Shown: positions 7,788-16,730 of the stretch, piece by piece
Layout: every line of letters starts with the position of its first letter
Position numbering within the stretch: the first letter of the stretch is position 1
NCBI RefSeq assembly: GCF_900162665.1
Contig: NZ_LT727811.1
Span: 128,063-192,062 of the forward strand
DNA length: 64,000 nucleotides
Source of the DNA: Oceanobacillus sojae
GTDB taxonomy: Bacteria; Bacillota; Bacilli; Bacillales; Amphibacillaceae
Direction of reading: 5' to 3'
Made by a program: the position numbers and the translations under genes
The notes under the pieces: generated by a model
Databases searched by the model: none
What the model saw: the letters and a program-made list of their open reading frames with translations, nothing else
Told to the model about the DNA's origin: nothing

Positions 7788-9718
7788 TGATGGAAAAAGA
7801 TATAGCAAATCAGATTATTGATTTGGTTGGAGGAAAGGACAACATTACAGATGTCTGGCATTGTGCCACCCGGCTGAGAATGTTCGTCCATAAAAAAGAC
7901 CAGGTTGATGTTGAAAAAATAAGTAATATAAAAGGCGTTGTAACAGCGCAATTCTCAGGAGAACAATTACAAATCATTATCGGTAATAAAGTAGCAAAAG
8001 TTTATGCTGAAGTTACAGAAATTACAGGGCCCCTCGGAAATCAGAATGACAAATCCGACCGCTCCAATAAATCAGGCTCAGGTGTTATTTCAACAATAAT
8101 GGAAACCATTTCAGGAATTTTTACACCGATTCTGCCAGTTATCGCCGGAGCAGGTCTATTGAAAGGTTTGCTTACGCTATGTACAGGATTAGGCTGGTTG
8201 TCCGAAGAAGCAGATATTTATAAGGTTCTGTTTATTGTCGCTGACTGTGCGTTTTACTTTTTACCTTTCTTGCTGGCCTCTTCAGCTGCCAAGATATTTA
8301 AAACAAATAACTTCTTAGCTATTACAGTAGCTGGTTCGATGCTTTACCCAACGATTTTGGGCTCCTATAACGCGATATCAGCCGGACAAGAAGTAGACCC
8401 TATTACGTTATTTGGATTAGTCAATGTACCATTCTTAAATTACAGTTCATCCGTAATACCGATTATTTTAGGTGTTTGGTTATTAAGTTATGTAGAGCCT
8501 GCGATTAAAAAAATAGTACCAAGATCACTTAGTATCATGTTTACACCTATGTTCACGCTTATTATTGTTATCGTTGCCACTTTAGTTGTATTAGGACCGC
8601 TCGGTAACTATATTGGTGAAGTATTAGCGATTGCAATCAGCTGGCTGTTTAATCATGCAGGAATTATTGCCGGGCTTTTACTCGGAGCCACGATGCCATT
8701 AATTATTATGACAGGTATGCATTATGCGTTATTCCCGCTGGTATTCAATAACTTTGCTTTACTCGGCCATGATAAAATGTTAAACCCTGTAGCATTAGTT
8801 ACCAATGTTGCCCAAAGTGGAGCTGCTTTCGCCGTTGCTTTCAGATCAAAGAACAAAGAAATGAAAGAATTGGCTACTTCATCCGGTGTGTCTGCCTTAT
8901 TAGGTATCACAGAACCGGCGATGTATGGAATCAATATTAAACTAAAACGTCCTTTCTATGCTTGTTTAATTGCCGGAGGAATCAGTGGTGCAATCGTTGT
9001 AGGATTCGGCTTGAAGAGTTTCGCCTTCTTAACAGGTATTATCTCTTTGACTGCTTATGTAGAGCCAGGGAATATTTGGAACGTAGTTATTGCTATTAGT
9101 GGTTTTGCATTAAGTTTTGTGCTAGCCTTTATTCTTACACTTATTTTAGGATTCGAGGATATCCCTGAAGAAAAATTGGAAGAGGAAATGGGTACAGGCA
9201 CAGCAGACAAACAAAAATCTTCAAAGTCTGATTCAAACACAGATAATGCTCCTGTGACCTTGACAGAGAAAAAGGAAATTGTCTCCCCTGTAACCGGGAA
9301 AGCCGTTCCGATTGAAGATGTTAATGATAAAGTATTCTCCAAAGAAATTATGGGAACTTCTTATGCAGTAACGCCCAGCATGGGAGAGGTCGTTGCACCT
9401 GTTGATGCAGAAATCATGTATGTAGCAGACAGCAAACACGCAATTGGATTGAAAACAAAAGAAGGTATTGAACTATTGATCCATATCGGAATAGATACAG
9501 TGGAACTGAAAGGAAAATACTTTGAAACAACTGTCAAGGCAACAGATCAGGTAAGTAAAGGAACGGTGCTGGCAACCATGGAAGTGGAGAAAATCGCTGA
9601 GCTTTATGATCCGACGGTTATTACGATTATAACAAACACGCAAGACTTCCATCATATTGAGAAACAGCATATCAATCAAAAGGTCACACCAGCTAATACT
9701 ATTTTTGAAATTGAGTAA
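7787..9718 (+). CDS. bglP: PTS beta-glucoside transporter EIIBCA
   Basis: A 643-residue fused permease that imports and phosphorylates beta-glucosides at C6. EIIB (residues 1-85) carries the phosphocysteine in VWHCATRLRMF (Cys25 or 26). A linker with KSDRSNKSGSG leads into EIIC (about 105-465), with roughly ten membrane helices and the family pattern GITEPAMYGINIKLKRPF. A charged linker (about 470-495) precedes EIIA, whose active histidine is in LLIHIGIDTVELKGKYFE. ATG 7787 overlaps the licT stop; ATG 7790 is an equally good start by spacing from AAAGGAG. The neighbouring 6-phospho-beta-glucosidase fits an aryl-beta-glucoside, cellobiose or gentiobiose substrate. Confidence 0.94.
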   Translation: MMEKDIANQIIDLVGGKDNITDVWHCATRLRMFVHKKDQVDVEKISNIKGVVTAQFSGEQLQIIIGNKVAKVYAEVTEITGPLGNQNDKSDRSNKSGSGVISTIMETISGIFTPILPVIAGAGLLKGLLTLCTGLGWLSEEADIYKVLFIVADCAFYFLPFLLASSAAKIFKTNNFLAITVAGSMLYPTILGSYNAISAGQEVDPITLFGLVNVPFLNYSSSVIPIILGVWLLSYVEPAIKKIVPRSLSIMFTPMFTLIIVIVATLVVLGPLGNYIGEVLAIAISWLFNHAGIIAGLLLGATMPLIIMTGMHYALFPLVFNNFALLGHDKMLNPVALVTNVAQSGAAFAVAFRSKNKEMKELATSSGVSALLGITEPAMYGINIKLKRPFYACLIAGGISGAIVVGFGLKSFAFLTGIISLTAYVEPGNIWNVVIAISGFALSFVLAFILTLILGFEDIPEEKLEEEMGTGTADKQKSSKSDSNTDNAPVTLTEKKEIVSPVTGKAVPIEDVNDKVFSKEIMGTSYAVTPSMGEVVAPVDAEIMYVADSKHAIGLKTKEGIELLIHIGIDTVELKGKYFETTVKATDQVSKGTVLATMEVEKIAELYDPTVITIITNTQDFHHIEKQHINQKVTPANTIFEIE

Positions 9719-9728
9719 GGAGAGATAA

Positions 9729-11135
<1,407 letters not shown>

Positions 11136-11198
11136 TGTGTTCATAACTATTCAAATCAACAGGTAATGAAAGCTTTTCTATTAGTTGCATATCAATTT

Positions 11199-11240
11199 TA
11201 TAAAGCTGCTCCAAGTAATTATATTGGGGCAGCTTTATTA
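11199..11240 (+). terminator. Terminator of the licT-bgl operon
   Basis: Arms TAAAGCTGCTCC and GGGGCAGCTTTA pair over 12 bp with one G-T, followed by TTATTATTT. It is 65 bp after the GH1 stop. An apparent open frame crossing it (11166-11516) is not counted as a gene. Confidence 0.75.
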
Positions 11241-11505
11241 TTTACATTCTTGAGATTCATAGTATTGTTTTGGTGCTTATCTAACATTACTAATCGATGT
11301 TTTTTGTATTTAATACAGGGAAGTATCATCTATGTCTTCCTTTACTCCAGAACGCACCTTTCCGAAAGAACCCATCCATTAAATCCAAATGAAGAATATA
11401 TCTTATTTGGTAATTTAAAATTTTACTATCGTGGATTTTACTCATCAGTAATTCCCCTCTCATTCCTTTTTAAAAATGAAACCCTATTAATTCATAGTAA
11501 ACTAC

Positions 11506-11534
11506 TTGACATTTAATCTCTATAATTATATACT
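11506..11534 (+). promoter_or_regulatory. Sigma-A promoter of the S-box metY transcript
   Basis: TTGACA (11506-11511), a 17-bp spacer and TATACT (11529-11534) give a near-consensus promoter. The riboswitch aptamer begins about 30 bp downstream. Between the preceding terminator and this promoter (11241-11505) I see nothing codable. Confidence 0.85.
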
Positions 11535-11564
11535 CTCTAGTAATTTCTAAATATTTAGCATAAT

Positions 11565-11718
11565 CTCTTATCAAGAGCGGCGGAGGGAATAGGCCCTGTG
11601 AAGCCCGGCAACCTGAACAAAAACTGGTGCCAAATCCTACAGATTAATCTGAAAGATAAGAGAGAGTTCCAAGTCGACGACAAGAGCTCTCTTCTTAAAA
11701 GAAGAGAGCTCTTTTTTA
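11565..11718 (+). promoter_or_regulatory. SAM-I (S-box) riboswitch with terminator
   Basis: The S-box core is plain: P1 left arm CTCTTATCAAGAG, GGCGGAGGGAATAGGCCC, TGTGAAGCCCGGCAACC, GGTGCCAAATCC, and P1 right arm AGATAAGAG. The expression platform is a strong terminator with arms GAGCTCTCTTC / GAAGAGAGCTC and a T6 tail (11683-11718). High S-adenosylmethionine stops transcription before metY, 36 bp downstream. The order of conserved blocks matches the SAM-I family. Confidence 0.97.
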
Positions 11719-11753
11719 GTAACAGAAGGCATCTAAAAAAGGGAGGAAATAAA

Positions 11754-13415
11754 ATGTCAAATCATCCAGTCCAGCAAGATGAAACAATTTTATTACACGG
11801 AGGCCAGGTTCCTGACCCAACAACCGGATCCCGTGCCGTACCGATCTATCAAACTACTTCTTACGTATTCCGTGACACAGAGCATGCGCAAAACTTATTC
11901 GGGCTGGCAGAGCCTGGAAATATTTACACACGAATAATGAATCCAACTGTCGATACATTTGAACAGCGGATCGCCCAATTAGAAGATGGGGTCGGAGCTT
12001 TAGGTGTGGCATCAGGGATGGCAGCCATTACCATGGCCATTCTCAATATTACACGTGCCGGTGATGAAATTATTGCAGACAGCAATCTATATGGCGGCAC
12101 TTATAATTTATTTGCCAACACGCTCCCCCGCTATGGAATCGATGTGAAATTTGTAGACGGAACAGATCCAGAAGCAATTGAAGCTGCGATTACAGATAAA
12201 ACAAAAGCAATCTTCGGTGAAATCATTACAAATCCGAGCCTGTATGTTTTTGATGTGGAAACCGTTGCTGATATTGCTCATAATCATGGCATTCCTTTAA
12301 TTATTGATAATACATTTGCTACACCTTATGTTTCCAAACCATTAACATGGGGCGCAGATATCGTTGTGCATTCTGCAACGAAATGGATTGGCGGACACGG
12401 CACAACAATTGGCGGAGTTGTTGTCGACAGCGGCAGATTTGACTGGAACAATGAAAAATTTCCTGATTTTATCGAGCCGGATACAAGCTATAACGGCTTA
12501 AAATATGCTGACTTAGGCCCGGCTGCCTTTATTACAAAGCTGCGTGTCCAATTATTACGTGATATTGGACCTGCTCTAAGTCCGCAAAACGCTTTTTTAT
12601 TGCTTCAGGGATTGGAAACCTTACATTTACGCATCAAAAGACATAGTGAAAATGCAGAAAAACTGGCTGCCTATCTGAAAAAACACCCTGCTGTAGAATG
12701 GATCAACTACCCGGGGCTGCCATCACATCCATCTCACCAGCTTGCCCAGAAGTATTTAAAAGGCGGTTTTGGTTCTGTTATTACGTTTGGTATTGAAGGA
12801 GGCCGTGATGCCGGCCGTACCTTAATTGATAATGTAGAACTCTGGTCTCACGTTGCCAACGTCGGTGATGCAAAATCGCTTATTATCCATCCTGCTTCTA
12901 CAACTCATCAGCAATTAACAGATGAGGACCTGGCAAAAAGCGGTACGACAGAAGAATTAATTCGTCTGTCTGTTGGTTTAGAAGCATTTGATGATATCGT
13001 AGCTGATCTGGATCAGGCAATTGATAAAGCGACCGGAAAATCACAGGGCAATCAGAAATCTGCAGAGGAAACAGCGGTAACAAATCTGCTGCAATCTCCT
13101 TTTGACCGCAGTGAAGGTGTCCGTAAAAAACGTATTGTAGCTGTCGGCATTTCGGACGAGGATATTGCACCTCTATATAAATTAGGTTATGAGGTTATTC
13201 CTGCAACAGATATAGATGAGATAACAACAGACATACTAACCGGGGCGGATGCGATTTGGCTGCAAGAAGGAAAGCCGACACCGGAAGAAAATGCAGCTTA
13301 CCAGGGTACTATTTTGTTTACAGATGCAAGCCCTGATGTAACATCTGAAGTATTTATTCTTTCCAATATCCAGCCGGCAAAATTTGCTCTGGAATTACGC
13401 AGTTTCAGAAATTAA
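11754..13415 (+). CDS. metY: O-acetylhomoserine sulfhydrylase (MetY-type) with a C-terminal CoA-binding-like domain
   Basis: Residues 1-426 are a full-length PLP-dependent O-acetylhomoserine aminocarboxypropyltransferase, which makes homocysteine from O-acetylhomoserine and sulfide. Lys210 in [10 protein letters not shown] is the PLP lysine, with [10 protein letters not shown] before it and [14 protein letters not shown] near 375-388. Residues 427-553 are extra to the family's usual 425-435. They begin with a low-complexity linker and then read [45 protein letters not shown] and [11 protein letters not shown], which resembles a shortened CoA_binding_2-type Rossmann domain. GGGAGG precedes ATG 11754; the open frame runs further up into the riboswitch but that part is not translated sense. 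The S-box supports a role in methionine synthesis. Confidence 0.93.
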   Translation: MSNHPVQQDETILLHGGQVPDPTTGSRAVPIYQTTSYVFRDTEHAQNLFGLAEPGNIYTRIMNPTVDTFEQRIAQLEDGVGALGVASGMAAITMAILNITRAGDEIIADSNLYGGTYNLFANTLPRYGIDVKFVDGTDPEAIEAAITDKTKAIFGEIITNPSLYVFDVETVADIAHNHGIPLIIDNTFATPYVSKPLTWGADIVVHSATKWIGGHGTTIGGVVVDSGRFDWNNEKFPDFIEPDTSYNGLKYADLGPAAFITKLRVQLLRDIGPALSPQNAFLLLQGLETLHLRIKRHSENAEKLAAYLKKHPAVEWINYPGLPSHPSHQLAQKYLKGGFGSVITFGIEGGRDAGRTLIDNVELWSHVANVGDAKSLIIHPASTTHQQLTDEDLAKSGTTEELIRLSVGLEAFDDIVADLDQAIDKATGKSQGNQKSAEETAVTNLLQSPFDRSEGVRKKRIVAVGISDEDIAPLYKLGYEVIPATDIDEITTDILTGADAIWLQEGKPTPEENAAYQGTILFTDASPDVTSEVFILSNIQPAKFALELRSFRN

Positions 13416-13511
13416 TTAAAATAATTATACAAGATCCGTCTTTCCTCTATAGAACATTTGATGTTTTATTGTTAAGAAAGACGGGTATTTTTATGTTATA
13501 ATGATATTTAG

Positions 13512-13546
13512 CCGCGTCTTCTACATAAAATTAGAAGGCGTTTTTC
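13512..13546 (+). terminator. Terminator after metY
   Basis: CGTCTTCTA pairs with TAGAAGGCG (one G-T), followed by T5. A second pair of arms, CCGTCTTTC and GAAAGACGG (about 13437-13491), encloses a long loop just upstream. Together they probably end the metY message. Confidence 0.65.
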
Positions 13547-13686
13547 ATTTAAACCTGTTTATTATTTATGATCCTTGATTAAAATAGGAATATAAATAAT
13601 AAACATCTACTCTATCAAATTATTTTACTTAAGTAATTTTCTTTGTTTCAACATAAACTAGAAGAAAAGAACACGTAGGTGTGATC

Positions 13687-14595
13687 ATGAAGATGACGAA
13701 AAAAAGATGGCTTATTCTTATCAGCTCCATTCTTATTATCATTATAGCTGTTTTTTCGATTTTACAGCTTCCATATTTTCAATTAAGCTCTGAACAACGG
13801 GAAAGAGAAGAAGCGCTGAAAGAACAAATTACGCCTGAACCAGCGGAAAATAAGGAAGAAGATACAGAAGACGGCAGCGAGGAAGTTATGGGGGACGTGG
13901 ATGAACAAGAAAATGAGGAATTAGCTGTCGATGAACCCTTTGAAAATACATTTGAATTTGCTTCTGAGGAAGATGTAGATATTGTCGCACTCGGTGATTC
14001 ATTGACCCAGGGCGTGGGAGATGACACAAATCAGGGAGGCTATGTCGGGATATTAGACAGGACACTTCAGGCCCTTGATACAAATGTCCATTTTGATAAC
14101 TTTGGAAAACGTGGAAACCGCTCTGATCAGCTGCTGACCCGTCTGGAAGAAGAGCCTGAATTGACCGATGCTTTAGAAGAAGCGGATATTATTATCATTA
14201 CCATCGGTGCAAATGATATTATGCAGGTGTTAAAGGAAAATATTATGGATTTGGAAATCAGCTATTTCAATGAGGAACAGTCTTTCTACGAAGAACGGCT
14301 CAGTGAGATATTCGATAAGCTTCGTTCTATTAATGCTGACGCTTCTATTTATCTATTAGGCATATTTAATCCTTTTAAAAATTATTTTGAGGACATTCCA
14401 GAATTGGACCAGATTGTTGCTGATTGGAATACTATAGGAAGAGAGACAGTCAATCAGTACGACGACAGCACCTTTGTACCAATTGACGATTTATTTGAAG
14501 ACGAGACGGCAAATTTATTCTCAGACGATAACTTCCATCCTAATTATGATGGATATTATTTAATGGCTGAGCGTATTCTGGAATATTTTAATTAA
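13687..14595 (+). CDS. ypmR: Membrane-anchored SGNH/GDSL hydrolase, YpmR-like
   Basis: A single N-terminal membrane helix (residues about 8-28) is followed by a strongly acidic linker (Glu/Asp-rich, 35-90) and an SGNH esterase domain outside the membrane. Block I is IVALGDSLTQGVGDD with the nucleophilic Ser; block III is ITIGANDIM; block V is SDDNFHPNYDGY with the Asp-His pair. Such proteins are lipases or acyl-esterases; the natural substrate is unknown. ATG 13687 follows AGGTGTG; GTG 13681 is possible. The next gene, ypmS, begins 17 bp after the stop, the same order as ypmR-ypmS in Bacillus subtilis, so the two are likely cotranscribed. Confidence 0.88.
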   Translation: MKMTKKRWLILISSILIIIIAVFSILQLPYFQLSSEQREREEALKEQITPEPAENKEEDTEDGSEEVMGDVDEQENEELAVDEPFENTFEFASEEDVDIVALGDSLTQGVGDDTNQGGYVGILDRTLQALDTNVHFDNFGKRGNRSDQLLTRLEEEPELTDALEEADIIIITIGANDIMQVLKENIMDLEISYFNEEQSFYEERLSEIFDKLRSINADASIYLLGIFNPFKNYFEDIPELDQIVADWNTIGRETVNQYDDSTFVPIDDLFEDETANLFSDDNFHPNYDGYYLMAERILEYFN

Positions 14596-14612
14596 GTTGG
14601 GATGAAAACACA

Positions 14613-15272
14613 ATGAGAGTAAAAAATAGACAAATAAAAATAAATAATAAATGGAAAGCCGGCTTTTTCACTCTCCTTATCTTTAATGCAGCTGTCTTAC
14701 TCCTTTTGCTGGCGCTTATTTTTTGGCCGGTTTCCAAAAACGAGTTTCCGCAAAATGCTGTGATAGATGATCAGGAAAGCTCTGAGTTTTACATTCAGAC
14801 AACCAAGCAAAACTTAAACAATTTAATCAATGCTTACATTGAGAAATTGCTTGAGGGCACAGATCATCATTACCGTATTTTTCTTGAGGATGATGTACAC
14901 CTGATGGGAGAATTGCCTGTTTTCTCCGCTACAGTTCCTCTCTCCGTCCGTTTTGAACCGATTGAACAGGCTAACGGAGATCTTGTTTTACAGCTGAAGT
15001 CTATCTCTGTCGGGCTTTTAGAGCTGCCAAACAAAAAAATCATGGAATATATGGATAAGTTTTTACCAACACCTGAATGGGTTACGATAGATCCGGACAG
15101 CCAGGAGATTTATGTAGCTGTAACAGATATGAATTTGCAGGGGAATTTCGATGTAGCTGTACAGCATATGGATTTAGAAGCGAATAATATTACCATGAAG
15201 CTGGTCGTTCCTTATGAAACACTCGGCATTCAGGATTTCTCAAAAGAAGCAATGCAGAGCCTGTTTGAATAA
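14613..15272 (+). CDS. ypmS: YpmS-like DUF2140 membrane-anchored protein
   Basis: This 219-residue protein has a basic N-terminus, one transmembrane helix (about 14-38, NNKWKAGFFTLLIFNAAVLL) and an extracytoplasmic domain. Conserved-looking parts are TTKQNLNNLINAYIEKL and SVGLLELPNKKIMEYMDKFLP, typical of DUF2140. No catalytic residues are evident and the function is unknown. It is the second gene of the ypmR-ypmS pair and is followed by a strong terminator. Confidence 0.87.
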   Translation: MRVKNRQIKINNKWKAGFFTLLIFNAAVLLLLLALIFWPVSKNEFPQNAVIDDQESSEFYIQTTKQNLNNLINAYIEKLLEGTDHHYRIFLEDDVHLMGELPVFSATVPLSVRFEPIEQANGDLVLQLKSISVGLLELPNKKIMEYMDKFLPTPEWVTIDPDSQEIYVAVTDMNLQGNFDVAVQHMDLEANNITMKLVVPYETLGIQDFSKEAMQSLFE

Positions 15273-15280
15273 AGTATAAC

Positions 15281-15322
15281 AAAAAGCACGGAGCCTCCAT
15301 TCAGGAAGCTCCGTGCTTTTTG
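15281..15322 (+). terminator. Terminator after ypmS
   Basis: A perfect stem AAAAAGCACGGAG / CTCCGTGCTTTTT with a 15-nt loop lies 9 bp beyond the ypmS stop. Confidence 0.93.
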
Positions 15323-15410
15323 TAATCATATTTTAGCAAAGTCTGTATTTCCTTATACTGGTAAGGAAGCACAAATGCCCGGGTTTTTAAGATTTTAATC
15401 TCAACACTAT

Positions 15411-15571
15411 AAGAGGGCGTTCAAAAAGTCTGATAAATAGGACCAAGAAGTTCAAGGCGACGAGCTTTTTACGAACGGAGCGTATGCTTTATAATACGTG
15501 AGTATCGGAAAAAGCTCGTCAACGCAGAAATTCGCCGTGTCATCTTTATTGGACTTTTTGAACACACACCT
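15411..15571. repeat. Terminal-inverted-repeat hairpin element R1 (empty form)
   Basis: A 161-bp non-coding element with ends GTTCAAAAAGTC and GACTTTTTGAAC. Inside is a second inverted pair, GACGAGCTTTTTACGA and TCGGAAAAAGCTCGTC, so the whole can fold into one long hairpin. It is almost identical to R4 at 52.7 kb (opposite orientation) and lacks the inserted modules seen in R2 and R3. Its right edge overlaps the stop codon of the minus-strand gene at 15570. No transposase is nearby. Confidence 0.85.
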
Positions 15572-16148
15572 ATAAATTAGAAATATAAGATAATGATGGC
15601 TGCTCTGTTGATGATAAAGAATCTTCATCTTGATAATGTAACAATACCCCTTCATAAACAAGCTTTAGATCCGGAGCAGTTCGAATATCCTCCGGAGTTG
15701 TAAAGCAAGGGTCTTTTGTTAAAGAAAGGCTCGTCACATCCTGTAAAATGGTTGCCACAAATTGTGAACAGAAAAAGGCTGTCTGCCGTGTAATTTTTAT
15801 TTTCATCATGACTCCAAATAAACCAATAAAATTATACCGGTATTTTTCTTTGTCAATCTCTATATTTTGAATAAAGGATTTAATATATTCATATTCTTTG
15901 TCGGTCACTTTAAGCTCATAAATTTCACACATGGAGTGATTTAAGTATGGTGAAAAAATATCCTCTTTCACAAAGCCACCGATGAATGGGTTATCAGGCT
16001 GTTTTCTCCCAAAGCTGTAAACCTCTGTCAATTCTCTATCTAAAGCAATAGAAACATGGTTTAAAGGCTCTTGGGTATACAGATGAATCAATCGTGACAG
16101 ATAGCTTCCTGTATCAGTAAACAGCAAATAAACCGTCTTGCTTTTCAT
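15570..16148 (-). CDS. Permuted papain-like (YiiX/NlpC-P60-type) hydrolase
   Basis: The 192-residue protein has no signal peptide. It shows the order of a circularly permuted NlpC/P60 domain: LYTQEPLNHVSIALDRELTEVYSFGR with the catalytic-type His near residue 32, then after about 85 residues TAFFCSQFVATIL with the catalytic-type Cys. This is the order of the YiiX/YebB-like amidase or peptidase group. The substrate is unknown. The last codons and the TAG stop lie at the edge of repeat R1, so the C-terminal end may have been altered by that insertion. The 5' region (16149 up) is AT-rich and carries no clear operon partner. Confidence 0.65.
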   Translation of the reverse strand: MKSKTVYLLFTDTGSYLSRLIHLYTQEPLNHVSIALDRELTEVYSFGRKQPDNPFIGGFVKEDIFSPYLNHSMCEIYELKVTDKEYEYIKSFIQNIEIDKEKYRYNFIGLFGVMMKIKITRQTAFFCSQFVATILQDVTSLSLTKDPCFTTPEDIRTAPDLKLVYEGVLLHYQDEDSLSSTEQPSLSYISNL

Positions 16149-16374
16149 CTACTTGTTCCCCCTCTTCGGACATACCCCTTTTTATTAATATATACAAAAA
16201 TATTTTAATATACAATAGCTGGTGCAAAAATTGATAAGTGTATTCCTTATCTGGTATATATTCCCTTTAAGTAGACTTGTTTCTATTTAAAAAAGGATAT
16301 GATTAATGGTGATTTCTCTTATTCTGTTATACATTTAATTACGTATTAAATGGCAAAAAGTTTCAATGGATTAT

Positions 16375-16461
16375 TTAATTTGTCATTAGCTCGTTCTTAT
16401 TTATCAGTATATGAAAATTATCTGAAATAGCATCCTCTTGCGGTAAAATTTCCACACCCAT
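16375..16461 (-). CDS. Candidate small protein, 28 residues
   Basis: On the minus strand ATG 16461 is preceded by AAGGAGGAG at an ideal 7 nt and opens a 28-codon frame beginning MGVEILPQEDAISDNF and ending NKNELMTN. It has an acidic-polar character and no membrane segment. I do not recognise it. The strong ribosome binding site is the only evidence of translation. It could also be a leader peptide, but no gene follows it on that strand before the permuted NlpC/P60-like gene at 16148. Confidence 0.4.
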   Translation of the reverse strand: MGVEILPQEDAISDNFHILINKNELMTN

Positions 16462-16730
16462 TTGCACTCCTCCTTTTCTCAGCTTGATGAAGATTACTAA
16501 TAACGAAGCTTTGTGTTCTTCCGCTTTATTTTTAAGTTATTTTTATCTTACCGGTTATTTTATCCATCCGGAATAACCCAGCGTCATATTTTCAACTAAG
16601 CCTTCAGGTCTATATCTCTATATAGCTGAAAATTGAGATACTTTCATAGATATAGCGGTCTTATCTTGCATTGTTTCCGTAAATAACGTAAGCTTATTTT
16701 GATAATGATTTAATGGAGGCAATTAATAAA
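16462..16730. other. Intergenic leader upstream of the ABC-F gene
   Basis: This AT-rich stretch holds two modest hairpins, GGTTATT...AATAACC (about 16552-16577) and a pair of CTATATCT / AGATATAG-like arms (about 16610-16660). Antibiotic-responsive ABC-F genes often have leader attenuators, but I see no leader peptide plus terminator that would prove one here. Confidence 0.3.

Noticed and set aside
11166-11516. Open frame of 116 codons after the GH1 gene
   Set aside because: It runs straight through the operon terminator at 11199-11240, has no ribosome binding site and a composition like translated AT-rich spacer.
11598-11753. Upstream extension of the metY frame
   Set aside because: These codons are the SAM-I aptamer and its terminator; GGGAGG before ATG 11754 and alignment with the family fix the start.
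15411-15571. R elements as ordinary terminators or as a CRISPR-like array
   Set aside because: They lack U-runs at hairpin ends, are not regularly spaced and carry internal insertions; dispersed mobile repeats explain them better.
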